From: Geosiphon pyriformis
Lineage: Eukaryota > Glomeromycota > Glomeromycetes > Archaeosporales > Geosiphonaceae
DNA: 64,000 bases
Direction: 5' to 3'
NCBI GenBank assembly: GCA_016748015.1
Contig: JAAOMT010000011.1
Location: 110,735 to 174,734 of the forward strand
Made by a program: the position numbers and the translations under genes. Below the pieces are notes generated by a model. It made no database searches. It saw only the letters and a list, made by a program, of their open reading frames with translations, and was not told the origin of the DNA. This document shows, piece after piece, positions 34,754-44,719 of this stretch (positions are counted from its first letter, which is position 1; the number at the start of each line of letters is the position of its first letter).

Positions 34754-36798
34754 TTAACTAAATTTTGGGGCGGCGTCTAAATTGATTGGGGTTGATAAAT
34801 TACTTGAGGCTGCGGCTAATAAATGACTGGTGGTTGTGGTGGATAAATTGTTGGTGGCTGCGGCTAATAAATTGGAGGTTAATATACTGGTGGTTGATAG
34901 ATTGGCTGCTGCATTATGGGCAGGTAAGTGGTTTGATATTGGTCTTGATTTGGGTGGCAATTCTGAGTCTGAAATCTGTGATTGGGGTTTCGATATTGAT
35001 TTTCTGATCATGGATTGTTGCTATAAAATCTGCAGTCTGCTCTTATGTGTCCTTGTTTACCACAATTATGGCAAATATGTGTTTCTGGCTGCCACGACTA
35101 ATTAGGCGCTACTGATGATAATGAACGCGACTAATTTTGGAAATGATTTGTATTTCCTGAATTATTACGTTGTTGTGGTGATTGATAAATGGCACGATTG
35201 TTAGCTAAGTATCCTTCTAATTTCTGATTAATTGAATCACTAAATTGTTTCAATTTGGAATCCAATTTAGATGATTCATTCATCACTAGGTTTATGGTAT
35301 GGGCATGATTGGCTTTAGACTCAGCTGATTTGAAATCTCTGGCACATGTAACTGCCTCTTGAAGGGTGCTTAAATGCAATGGGCATACATGTTGCAAAAT
35401 GCTGCTGCACAGGCCATAGATAAACTGGTTGAGGATTTGTGGTGCTGTGAAATAGTTGGTGTCAATTGCCTGGATCTGGCACAGATTTCTATGGAAGTGT
35501 TCCAGGTAAGTGGTGACTGTTTCAGTTTCTCCTTGCTTTATGGTGGTAAATGTATTGACTAGGTGGTTGATACTGTTATTGTTGTTGAAGTATCTTAAAA
35601 ATTCCACTTTGAAGGCATTGAAGTCTTGTGGTTTATTGATCAAGCTTTAATATCATAAATTGGCAGTATCTTTGAAAAAATAGGGAATGGCTTGCATTGC
35701 TCAAGTGTTATTCCATCCGTTGGCTGTGATGGCTTTTTTCACATCATTCAGCCATACTTGAGTGTCGTTTTTTTTGCCAGTAAAATTATCCAGTTTCGCA
35801 ATTGGTGTGTAAGCCATTGGATCTAAGTTGAATGGTTGTGGTGGCTGTTAAAGCAGTTGTTGATTTTGTTAAGGTGGTAGTTGAAGTGGCTGCTGAATGA
35901 GTTCGGCTATTGAATCAATTGGTGGTTGATCAATGACGATTACTGGAGGTAAGTTTAGTTGATTAATTAGATCGAGATTTCAGTTATTCTGAGTTGGTGG
36001 TGTCTGAATATTCGGAGTTTCAACTTCTGAATTTACTGACTTTAAATTTTGCTGATTCTGAAGATTTAGAGTTTCAAATTCCGGGTTTTCAGTGATTGGG
36101 TTTTGGTAAGTAAATTCTTGATCTTCCAATTTCTCTTCTTCTTTTTCTTCAGATAGTTCCCATGGGGTAGTGGTTCCAAAGTCTGGTTGGGGTGGTGGTG
36201 ATCAAATTCTTGATGGTGTTGGTGATCATGATTTAAATCCTTCAAAATATTTGCTGTATGGTCTTAGTAGATCTGTTTTCTTTTGTTTACTTTGGAATGG
36301 AAATTGTCCGAATGTTGATATTGTATTTGAGATGGACGCACTTACTGATGTTATATTGATGGCACTTCCTGATGTGTAGTAATAGGATGGAGCAGTTGGT
36401 GCTTCAATTCTTTGTTTCTTCCAGATTGATAGTTGTATTCCTTTAAGCATTACTGCTGGTGTTTGTAACCTTCCTTTGCCTTTATCTGCATAGATGATAA
36501 AAAATTGTTGTTGAGTGTACTTTTCAATAGTTTGGTTGATTTCTCTGATTATTGGTGTGAAACTATAGTTCTTTGGTAAGTTGGTGTGTTGGAATAATTC
36601 TGTGTAAAAGTATTCTCTTGCTGCTTCAATGTTAACTGTTTCTCCTAAGCATTCAGTGATTTTGTCATTGATGTAGAAATTAAAGGTGGATTTGGCTGGG
36701 TAATAATTACTGTTTAATCCTAATTGTTGGCTGTATTGTTGAAACAAGGATTTCACAAATCCTAAATGGTTTGCTCCTATATTTTCTGATTCTGCCAC
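34754..36798 (-). pseudogene. Gypsy D gag (capsid and zinc knuckle)
   Basis: Gag in pieces. The N-terminal part 36798-36226 begins MAESENIGANHLGFVKSL. An acidic and Pro-rich linker follows with stops. The capsid-like gag domain (about 35840-35131) includes FTGKKNDTQVWLNDVKKA and TYLEHFHRNLCQIQ. A CCHC zinc knuckle CHNCGKQGHIRADC lies at 35078-35035. A C-terminal low-complexity part (35011-34754) repeats NLLAAATNNLSTT-like units. Gag forms the virus-like particle and binds RNA. At least eight stops occur between 36226 and 35643, so no product is expected. Confidence 0.78.
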
Positions 36799-36844
36799 TT
36801 TTAGATAGTGTTTGTTGATGTTGGTTCTCTGTAAGATTATATTT

Positions 36845-36858
36845 CACAGGGAGCACCA
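36845..36858 (-). promoter_or_regulatory. Primer-binding site of Gypsy D
   Basis: Two bases after the 5' LTR the minus strand reads TGGTGCTCCCTGTG, starting with TGG as expected for pairing to a tRNA 3' CCA end. Element B has TGGTGCTCTCCCAC in the same place. The tRNA is not identified. Confidence 0.6.
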
Positions 36859-36860
36859 AA

Positions 36861-37661
36861 TGTTACAGATGATTATTTTTGCAGTGGAATTAAATAACAA
36901 ACCCATAACTTGGTGCTCAAATCAAGTTGTGGGTGATAATGATCTGAAGGTTTGTATCTGAAGGTTTTTGTATCTGAAAGTTTTGGTCAAATTTTTTGTA
37001 TAATGGACAGAGATTCAATGGTAAGAGTTTTATTCGTAACTTTCCGAAATCATAGTTTTATCAATTTTTTTCTCAGCTTGATGGCTGGTATTCTTCCTGG
37101 TAAGCCATCCTCAATTAAGTGTTCTACTCTTATTCCTGGGTCTTTTACCAGTCATGTTTATCCTGATTTCAGTGCCCCGCGCATTAATCCTCAATAGAGT
37201 TAGTAAACAACAATAAACTCAAAGCAAGAAAATGAAGAAAAGAAAAGAAAATAAAGAAAGAAAAGAAATAAGCCAAGGCAATTTACAAGTTAGTATTCCA
37301 TCAATAGCCATGATTAAGAACTATTGTTCCAGTGTGGTTAAGTGTTGATTACTATTAACATGAAATGTTGATAGTGGAAATGGATTTAAGATAACAAATA
37401 GTTATTTATTAGATGGTTGTGATTTGGCAAGTTGCTTAGATTAAATCTAAACTTGGGAGGTCTGTCTTTTCAGCTTCTAATCCTATTGCTATATATACAT
37501 AATTGAGATTCCTTAATTCCTCATTGGAGAATCCTGAAATTCCTGGAATCCTGCAATTCCTCTGAGAAGAATTCTGGAATTCCATATTTACTATGTCTAC
37601 CTCTGATTGGCTAATATTTACTAACTAATAATACTATATTTCCTATATTCTATGAGTAACA
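36861..37661 (-). repeat. Gypsy D 5' LTR
   Basis: Right-hand LTR of D, starting TGTTACAGATG and ending GAGTAACA on the plus strand. It pairs with 27621-28414. Confidence 0.88.
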
Positions 37662-37665
37662 CTAG

Positions 37666-38350
37666 ACCATCCTTGACATCAATAATTCAGTGTTTAATTT
37701 CTTTAATCAGTAGTAAATCAACAAACAAAATAAAAAAAAAAAAAATAAAAATAAAATAAAAAAAATAAAAAAAATAACAAAAAAAATAAGCAATTAGTAT
37801 CTCGTCAATAGCTGTGATCAAAAGCTATTGTTCCAGTATAGTTAAGTATTAGATTTTATCAACATGAAGTGTTGATAAATGGAAGAGTGATTATATTTTC
37901 AACAAACAACAATAACATGGATTTAAAGAATTGGAGAGATCTTTTATTTATATAATTCCATTTTGGTTGATAGCAACTATCCTTGAAATGAGAATTAATA
38001 AATAGAGAAGAAAGGTGTTTGTTCTAAATTAATAAAACTCTATTGAATTCTCCAGGAATTATTTTTTCTGCTTTTAATACTTTCACTATATATATATAAT
38101 TTATGTTATATGAGATTCTGTACATTCATGAACAATGTGCCATGATTTCTCAAGCAATGCTTACATTGCTGAGCAATGTGCCTGTAATTTCTGACAATAT
38201 GCTTATTGCTGAACAATGTGCTGTAATTTTCTGATAATGCTTTATATTGTTGAGCAATGTGCTCACATGCTAAATACTATTCTCTTATTGGTCTATTTTC
38301 TCTATCTGTTTTTCCTACTATTTTCTTGTATTCTTTTTCTATGAATAACA
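37666..38350 (-). mobile_element. LTR C, right part
   Basis: Continuation of the LTR begun at 27326, ending GAATAACA. It shares with D's LTR the block around TCGTCAATAGC...GATTA...CTATTGTTCCAGT. It holds an A-rich run (37728-37795) and a short tandem repeat (38126-38275). TCAG (38351-38354) follows. Confidence 0.78.
38126..38275. repeat. Imperfect tandem repeat in LTR C
   Basis: Units of roughly 38-42 bp built on TGCTGAGCAATGTGCCTGTA followed by ATTTTCTGA.AATGCTT, three to four copies. It has no counterpart in D's LTR. Confidence 0.65.
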
Positions 38351-38354
38351 TCAG

Positions 38355-38586
38355 CAATTTTTCCATTAATTTTGGTGAATTTTGACTATATTAAATGATT
38401 CAAGGTATTGTGTAATTTGATCATCTTAATTTCTATAGTACAAATTGGGTTATTGATTGAGTAATAATATTTAATAATTTGGCTAATTAATAAGTAATAA
38501 TCGAAATGATAATAATATGTTACTTAATAATAAAAATTATAAAGATAATTTTATGCTAATTAATAGCTAAAATTCTACTGATAACA
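38355..38586 (-). repeat. Gypsy B 3' LTR, inner part
   Basis: Matches 47271-47498 of the B 5' LTR and ends CTGATAACA. With 26585-27325 it completes the LTR interrupted by C and D. Confidence 0.85.
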
Positions 38587-39274
38587 TAATCTCCTCCTCA
38601 AGACTGAGCTCCATCAAAGTCCAAGTATTATCTGTGATGTCAAGATAGTGGTCCAGAATAATTGAAGTGATTTGGTCTGAAAATTGTTGAAATTTCAGTT
38701 CTGTGAGTTTGCCAATGTATTGAACTTTTATTGGTTGCAGTATTAGATTTTGTAGAACATTTTCACAAGTGTTGAACAAATCATAGAGTCTAAAAGCTGC
38801 TCTAAGTTTGTAGTGAGTGTTTGTTGGGCCAGCTGCTGTCTTAAATTCATTGTGAATTTGTTTTTGTACAGTCTTAGGAGTGATATTGGTTGCTTCAAGT
38901 TCTAGTTTTCGTTCATAAAGTGTTTTTTTAATATGAAAATATCTATATATAGTGGTATATTCATTGTTCTGTTCATTGAGAAATAATAGAAGTTTTTGTT
39001 GCAATGTGGTATTTGGTAAGATGTCAATAAGGGCAATTAAAAGATTTTCTTTCAATGTTTGCTTCAAAAGTTCTGGTAATCTATTTTCAGAGTGACTTCT
39101 TGTTTTTCTTCTATAGAAATGATAGTTCTGAGAATTATTTACTACTGGGGCTGTGGTTTTTTTCTAAATGTGATTAATTTGACTTCCATTAATTGTTATG
39201 GATAAGTCAAGAAGTGTTTTCAAGGCTAACATTAATTTTTGAGATATTTGTTGAATATTTCGAGAAATAATCAT
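38567..39274 (-). pseudogene. Gypsy B extra 3' ORF (env position), function unknown
   Basis: About 235 codons from ATG 39274 to a stop just inside the 3' LTR, with one internal nonsense codon (TAG near 39164). It starts MIISRNIQQISQKLMLAL and ends SLEEEIMLSVEF; the polypurine tract (38591-38600) encodes the Glu run. It is related to the ORF at 28434-29058 in element D by two aligned blocks and by position. It is rich in Leu, Gln and Lys and probably helical. No signal peptide, membrane segment or known motif was seen. Keeping it nearly open in a badly decayed element suggests real coding function before decay. Confidence 0.7.
38591..38600 (-). promoter_or_regulatory. Polypurine tract of Gypsy B
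   Basis: The minus strand reads TGAGGAGGAG four bases before the 3' LTR begins at 38586. It lies inside the extra 3' ORF. Confidence 0.7.
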
Positions 39275-39479
39275 GATAAAATAACTAACTAATAAAGAAA
39301 AAAAATAAAAAAAATAATTTTTGGTATAAGGTTTTTATTTGTTTTTGGGTTTAAATGTTTCTTGTGATCATTTACTATTTTTGTTTTATATTTTGTCTAT
39401 ATTTTTAAAGAGATTATTATAAATATTAAATTAAGTGTTCAAGTTTTGTTGTTTTATTATAACTATTGGTTCTAAATTT

Positions 39480-40720
39480 TGGGGAATATCTTCAGGATTA
39501 ACTAAAGGGGAATGTGTACTAATTTGTGGAATTAATGGTTCAGGATTGTTTCTAGAATGATAGTGTTTCAATCTATTTCCATGTGCAACTTTTACTAGTA
39601 CTTTGTTATCAAGTCTTAATTTGTATAATCCATTGCCTAAAATTTCGTGAATATAAAATGGTCCATCCCATTTATGTTCAAATTTTTCACTCCATTGTTT
39701 TTTAGCCTTAGTTCTGTGTAAGAGAACTTTATTTCCAACCTTAAATTCATTGGTAATTGGTGGCAGTTTGTTGTATTGTTTTTCTTTTTGTAGGGCTTAG
39801 AAGTATTTAATATGAGTGGCTGCTATGTGTCTCTTTCCTTTCAATGTGCTAAGAAGAGTGTAAGCTCTTCTTTGGAGTGTTTTTTGGAAGTTTTCTTTAT
39901 TGATTGGTTGTACTGGATATGTTTCCACTGTGAAATTAATTGGTAATGTTGCTGTCTTTCCATAAGTAAGATCAAATAGTGTGTGTTTTGTAGTATCTTG
40001 TTTTAGTATTTTGTATACTAGTAACATTGATGAAATAAAGATATCTCATTCCTGCTCAAAATCTGTTGAGACTTTGGCTAAAGATTCACACAATGTTTTG
40101 TTAAAACATTCTACAAGTCTATTTGTTTGAGAGTAATAAGATGATGATAGAGGTCTTTTGACATTGAATCATTCACAAATTTCTTGTATCAAGTTGTTCA
40201 CAAAATGTGTTTCTTGATCAGATAAAAGTTCAATTGGGCATTCATGTCTACAAATAATGTCTTCATAGATAAAATTTGCTACTGATTTTATATCTGCTCT
40301 TTGGATGGCTCTAGCTTCAGGTCATTTGGTAAGATAATCTATTGCAACTGCAATATAACAATTTCCTTGAGTTGTAATAGGTAATGGTTCAACTAGATCA
40401 ATTCCAACTCTGTCAAAAAGTTGTCCAACTTTGATTGAATTTTAAAGATTCTATAGGGTGAATTCTTCTTCTTCTTTGACAACTATCATAAGATTCTACA
40501 TATTATCAAATGTCTTTTTGCATGTGAGGCCAAAAATAATGTTCAAGAGTTCTTTGAATTGTTCCATTTCTTCTCAAGTGTGTTGAAGACAGATTTGTGT
40601 GCATATTGTATAAAATTGTTTCTTTTTTATTTTCTTGTACTAATTTGAATGGTTAATTTGGATTTTTGCAATTTTTATAATAAATTTTGTTGTGATGTAT
40701 GAAATATTGTTTTGATTGGT
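39480..40720 (-). pseudogene. Gypsy B integrase, heavily broken
   Basis: This is colinear with the D integrase: HYFWPHMQKDI...YDSCQRR near 40500 (first Cys of the pair changed to Tyr), a core region full of stops, then an open piece 40027-39797 with YKILKQDTTKHTLFDLTYGK and PINKENFQKTLQRRAYTLL, and a C-terminal GPY/F-like region near 39650. More than 15 stops and at least one frame change occur in the core. The catalytic triad cannot be read reliably. Confidence 0.75.
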
Positions 40721-40869
40721 GTTGTAAACGATGTTTTTTACCTGGAAACCAATTTTCTGGCATGGTAAGGGTCTCCAAATAGTTTTTAAGATTGCTGTAG
40801 TTTTTGGGATTTATTGTTGTTTGGTTATTTTGTTAGTAGATTGGTAAGTTGTGGTGAAATTGTTGTTGG

Positions 40870-42300
40870 TGTTAATCTTGTCTCATTCTTAAGAAACTAT
40901 CAACATTAGTGTGTAGTTTTCTTGGTTTGTGGTGTACAATATATTTGTAGTCTGCTAGGAAGTCATTCCATCAAGACTGTTTGGCACTTTGTTCAGTTTT
41001 CTTTTTATTGAGCCATTTGAGACCAATATTGTCAGTTATGATGTCAAATTCTTTTCTATTCTTTAAATATTATTGAAAATGTTTAAGAGCCCAGATAACT
41101 GTAGCTGCTTCTAATTCAGTTGAGTCATATTTGAGTTCTATTAGTTTGAGTGTTTTACTAGCATAAGCAATGACTTGTTTCTGGTCATTTTTATCCAATT
41201 GTGATAGAATGGCACCAAAAGCTATATGTAAAGCATTAGTGACTAGTTAGAACTGTTTGTTGAAGTCTGGGTAAGCAAGAACTGGGGTTGTTGTCAATCT
41301 TGTTTTGAAGATTTCAAAAGCTTTTTGTTGTTCTTCTGTCCATTTGTATGGCACATTTTTGTTGGTAAGATAATTAAGTGGTTTGGCAATTTCTGAGAAT
41401 TCTTTGATAAATTTCCAATAGTAGGAGGCTAATCCTACAAATCTTTGTAGCTCTGTGATATTTTTGGGAATTTGGAAGTTTTTGACAGCACAGATTGTTC
41501 CAGGGTTTGGTTTGACTTCATTTTTGCTCACAATGTGTCCAAGAAAGATTAAGCTTGTTTTTCCAAAGTGATATTTTTCAATGTTTAATTTTAATCCTGC
41601 TTTCTGTAATTGTTGAAAAACTTCTCACAGGTGAATAAAGTGGGCTTTAAAGCTCAGTAAGTATACATCAGTGTTATCAAGATAGACAACTACTGATTGC
41701 CACAAGAACTCTTCATATACAACATCCATGAGTCACTGAAATGTTGCTGGTGCATTGCAAAGTCCAAAAGGCATAACATTGAACTCTTAGTTTTCTCCTT
41801 GAGTGGTGAATGCTGTTTTGGGTCTATCTTTTGGGTCTATTTCGACTTGCCAATATTCACTTTCCAAGTCTAAAGTCGAGAAGAACTTGGCTTTTCCTAG
41901 AGCATCTAGCATGTTATCAATTCTTGAAAGAGGGTAGACATCTCCAATTGTAACACTATTCAGTTGTCTGTAATCAACACAAAATCTGATTTTTCCGTTT
42001 TTCTTTTTAACTAAAACTACTGGTGAGGCCCATGAACTTCTTGATGGTTGAATTAATCCATTATTGAGCATTTTTTGGATCTCTTCTCTGATAAATTGGT
42101 GGCTGGCAGGTGAAACTTGATAGACTTGTTGTCATTTTGGTAGAGCATTTTTTGTGTGGATCTGATGTTGAACAATATTAGTTTTTCTTAGGTCATTGTT
42201 GTCTTTTGCAAATATATCTGCAAATTCAGCTATTAATTATTTCAATTGTCTTTGTTGTTGAGGTTCTAAGAGACCCATATTGATTCAAGAGAGTTTTTCT
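40870..42300 (-). pseudogene. Gypsy B reverse transcriptase and RNase H
   Basis: RT begins in 42071-41787 with MLNNGLIQPSRSSWASPVVL, KKKNGKIRFCVDYRQLNSV and FSTLDLESEYWQVEIDP. The catalytic box near 41680 reads YLDN for YLDD, a different aspartate from the one lost in D. The thumb and connection follow at 41531-41247 (IVSKNEVKPNPGTI..., ITELQRFVGLASYYWKFI). RNase H (about 41240-40900) shows TTDA...FGAILSQ, a TELEAATVIWALKHF segment and ITDNIGLKWL. Stops are frequent. Inactive. Confidence 0.82.
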
Positions 42301-42488
42301 TCCAAAAAGTGGTAGTTTTCAGTGATTGAAATAATATTTGGATTTGGGAATAGAGTGTGCCTTACAATTTCGATGAAATTAGAGACAATTTGAGGGTTTT
42401 CATCTTGAAAGATATTGCTGTGTATGATTTTAATCTCTAATTTGTTTAATAAAACAATAGAGTAATTATTGGGGTTGTAGAATATAAC

Positions 42489-43130
42489 TCAAAATTTTTT
42501 CATTCCTTTGGGAATATAAACGTTTGGAATTAAGATTTCCTGCTTCAAACAGATTTGTTCATTGAATTCAAAGATTTGTTGGGCAGTGGTAAGTTTTAAG
42601 CAAGTGTAAATTTTGTGATGTTCTCCAAAAGGTGAAATGGTAATTGGTTGGAAAAGTTGAAGAATCTGGTGGGATTCATTCTGTGCATTGAGAGCTATGT
42701 TTACTGGTACTGTATATCGTCCAGTTAAACCAAAATCTTGAGTTCCTCTTTCACTTTTTCCCAATTGTTTTCTATTCTTTACTAATTGTAAACCTGAAAT
42801 GTTGATTAAGAATAAGTAAATTGCTTGGAAAATTTTCTCAGCATGTTCAATCCTGAATGGTTTGTCTGTTTCATTTTGTAACATGATGGTAATGTTTTCA
42901 GTATATCCTGCATCTATGACTCCTCCTCTAATGTTGATTCCTTTGCTTGCCAATGATGATCTGGATGTAATTTGAATCATTGCTCCAGATAGAATTTTAA
43001 GAGCAATTTTAAGATTGATTTTTGTCAAGGACTTTGGTTGGAGAATCAAGGTGTCTTTGCCAGAATATCTAAGATCATATCCTGCATCAATTTCGTGGGC
43101 TTTTTCTGGTTTTATTCCTTGCCCATTGTT
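42489..43130 (-). pseudogene. Gypsy B dUTPase domain
   Basis: The better-preserved of the two dUTPase domains. Motif I is DAGYDLRYSG near 43088, motif II ITSRSSLASKGI near 42965, motif III GGVIDAGYTENITIMLQN near 42920, a motif IV-like HAEKIFQAIYLF, and motif V RGTQDFGLTGR near 42749. In the family the Asp of motif III and its neighbouring Tyr contact the deoxyuridine, and motif V closes over the phosphates. The frame 43130-42489 is open with no stop, notable in an otherwise wrecked element. The region after motif V has no assigned function. Confidence 0.85.
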
Positions 43131-43145
43131 GTCAAGATATTTGAA

Positions 43146-44021
43146 TTATATAGCAGACTGTTTTTTAATAAGATAAATTGGTGTTGTTGTGATTTTTTTC
43201 TTTGTTTCAAGTTTCCCAAATTCGATTTCTTCCTGGTCATTTTTACTGGGTAAGAGAATGCTAAGAGCATAGCATTCTGGACACCATTTGTCATCACAAG
43301 GCATGATGCATTCTTCACACAATTGAATGTTCATTTGCTCTAATTGTTGAATTTGAGCTTCTTGGATTGGATATGTGTGGCTTGCAATTTGGTGGTAGGT
43401 TTTTACTTCATCTTTATAATCAAATCCAGCTAATTTCATAGTATACTTAATGTATTCAGCTTCTTTCATTTGGTAGACATCTTCTTGTGTGGCTTCATTA
43501 ATTAATACCATTGCTAAGTCAAAAATCATTTCAGCATCATGAGGGTAGTGGTAGAGTTTATTGAGAGCACTGTTGTATGCTGCATCAAATGGTATTCCTC
43601 TTCTGACTTTTTCCAAAATTAATAGAGCATATTAACAGATTTGATCACATACTCCTCCTCTCATTGCAACATTAATCCAGTTGCATTCTTTTGATAGCAT
43701 ATCTCCATAAGTGAGACAAGATGTGTTGTCCTATTTTTCACTTCTTTTTGGAGATCCAAATCGTTTTCTATGGCATGCTTTGCAGAAGTAGTAAGTGTGA
43801 GTTTCATATTTCTCTTCTGAGGAAATACAGACTCTTATAAATGAAAGCTTCTTTTTGCAATCTTTGCATTTTAGTGGAATGTATGGTGGTTTTTTTTGTG
43901 GTTCTGGTGTAAAATATCTAACTTTCTTCCATCTTCTTGATTCTTCAAAAATCTCTTGTTCTGTTTCCTCAGCCCAATTGGATGTTAATCCAAGAGCCAT
44001 GTAGGTTTTGGTGAGTGGCAT
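43146..44021 (-). pseudogene. Gypsy B Cys-rich module
   Basis: Two open pieces, 44021-43731 and 43616-43146. Cysteine pairs are CKDCKKKLS, CKACHRKRFGSPKR, SCLTYGDML (one Cys of the pair lost), and CEECIMPCDDKWCPEC near 43310. A helical stretch (ALNKLYHYPHDAEMIFDLAM) lies between. The same Cys spacing and sequence occur in D, in the same place between protease and dUTPase. It is probably a zinc-binding part of the polyprotein. Identity unknown. Confidence 0.65.
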
Positions 44022-44089
44022 TTCTTTCTCCTCTTTAATTTCAAATACTGGGGCTTTTTCTGATCATTTGTTAAAAGTACCACAAGTAA

Positions 44090-44657
44090 CAGGTACTATG
44101 GTGTATTGTTCTTGGTATGAGATTTTTAATTCCTGAGTTTCCCAGTTCAAGTTTGCATTGGCCTTAAAAAGCCAATTATTTTCGACTAGAGCTTAATATT
44201 GGGGTGTATCCATGACTAGAACTTTAATTAGAATGGTGATTCTATCAATGGTGAATGAGAAATTGTCAATTTCTCCTACTGGTGTCTTTTTTATACCATC
44301 TGCTGTAACAATTACAGTTTGGGCTGGTCTGTCAACAGTTTTTTGAAGCTGTTGTATTAACTAGTAGATAATAATACTTTCAGCTGATCCACTGTCTAGA
44401 ATTAGTCAAATGGGTTTTCCTTCTACTGTAGCTTCAGTGTACATGGCAGTAATAGCTTTTTGTTCATTAGCTGCTGCATTACTAAGCAAAAATGGTGATT
44501 CATTGGCTTCAAATTTGAATGGAAATATATCTGAGAGGTTGGTATTTTGGACAATTTGGGCTGGTGGAATAGTGTTGTTGTTAGAAGAATTTGATCTTAG
44601 TACTGCAACTTCACCTTCAGAAAGTGCAATTTGTTGAAAATCCGATTTTTCAGACAT
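44090..44657 (-). pseudogene. Gypsy B aspartic protease
   Basis: Parallel to 34059-34703. It shows AITAMYTEATVEGKP, active-site DSGSAES near 44390 (intact), VTADGIKKTPVGEIDNF and a terminal WETQEL segment. Stops interrupt at 44406, 44363 and 44195. The upstream piece (MSEKSDFQQIALSEGE) is the linker after gag. Confidence 0.78.
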
Positions 44658-44719
44658 TGTAAGATAGCTGGATTGAGTGTAATAGTGATTGGGTCTTTGC
44701 TAACCAGAATTTCGGAGAA

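Larger units (their letters stand above)
27621..37661 (-). mobile_element. Gypsy element D (innermost, complete with two LTRs)
   Basis: A 10.0-kb Ty3/Gypsy-type element on the minus strand, bounded by LTRs 36861-37661 (5') and 27621-28414 (3'). Both start TGTTACAG and end GAGTAACA on the plus strand. The gene order is the same as in element B. It is nested in LTR C. Flanks are CCAA (27617-27620) and CTAG (37662-37665), each one transition away from CCAG, so a decayed 4-bp duplication is possible. Coding frames carry scattered stops but are more complete than in B. Confidence 0.9.

Noticed and set aside
27621-37665. A clean target duplication for Gypsy D
   Set aside because: CCAA and CTAG differ at two positions. 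A decayed CCAG is plausible but unproven.
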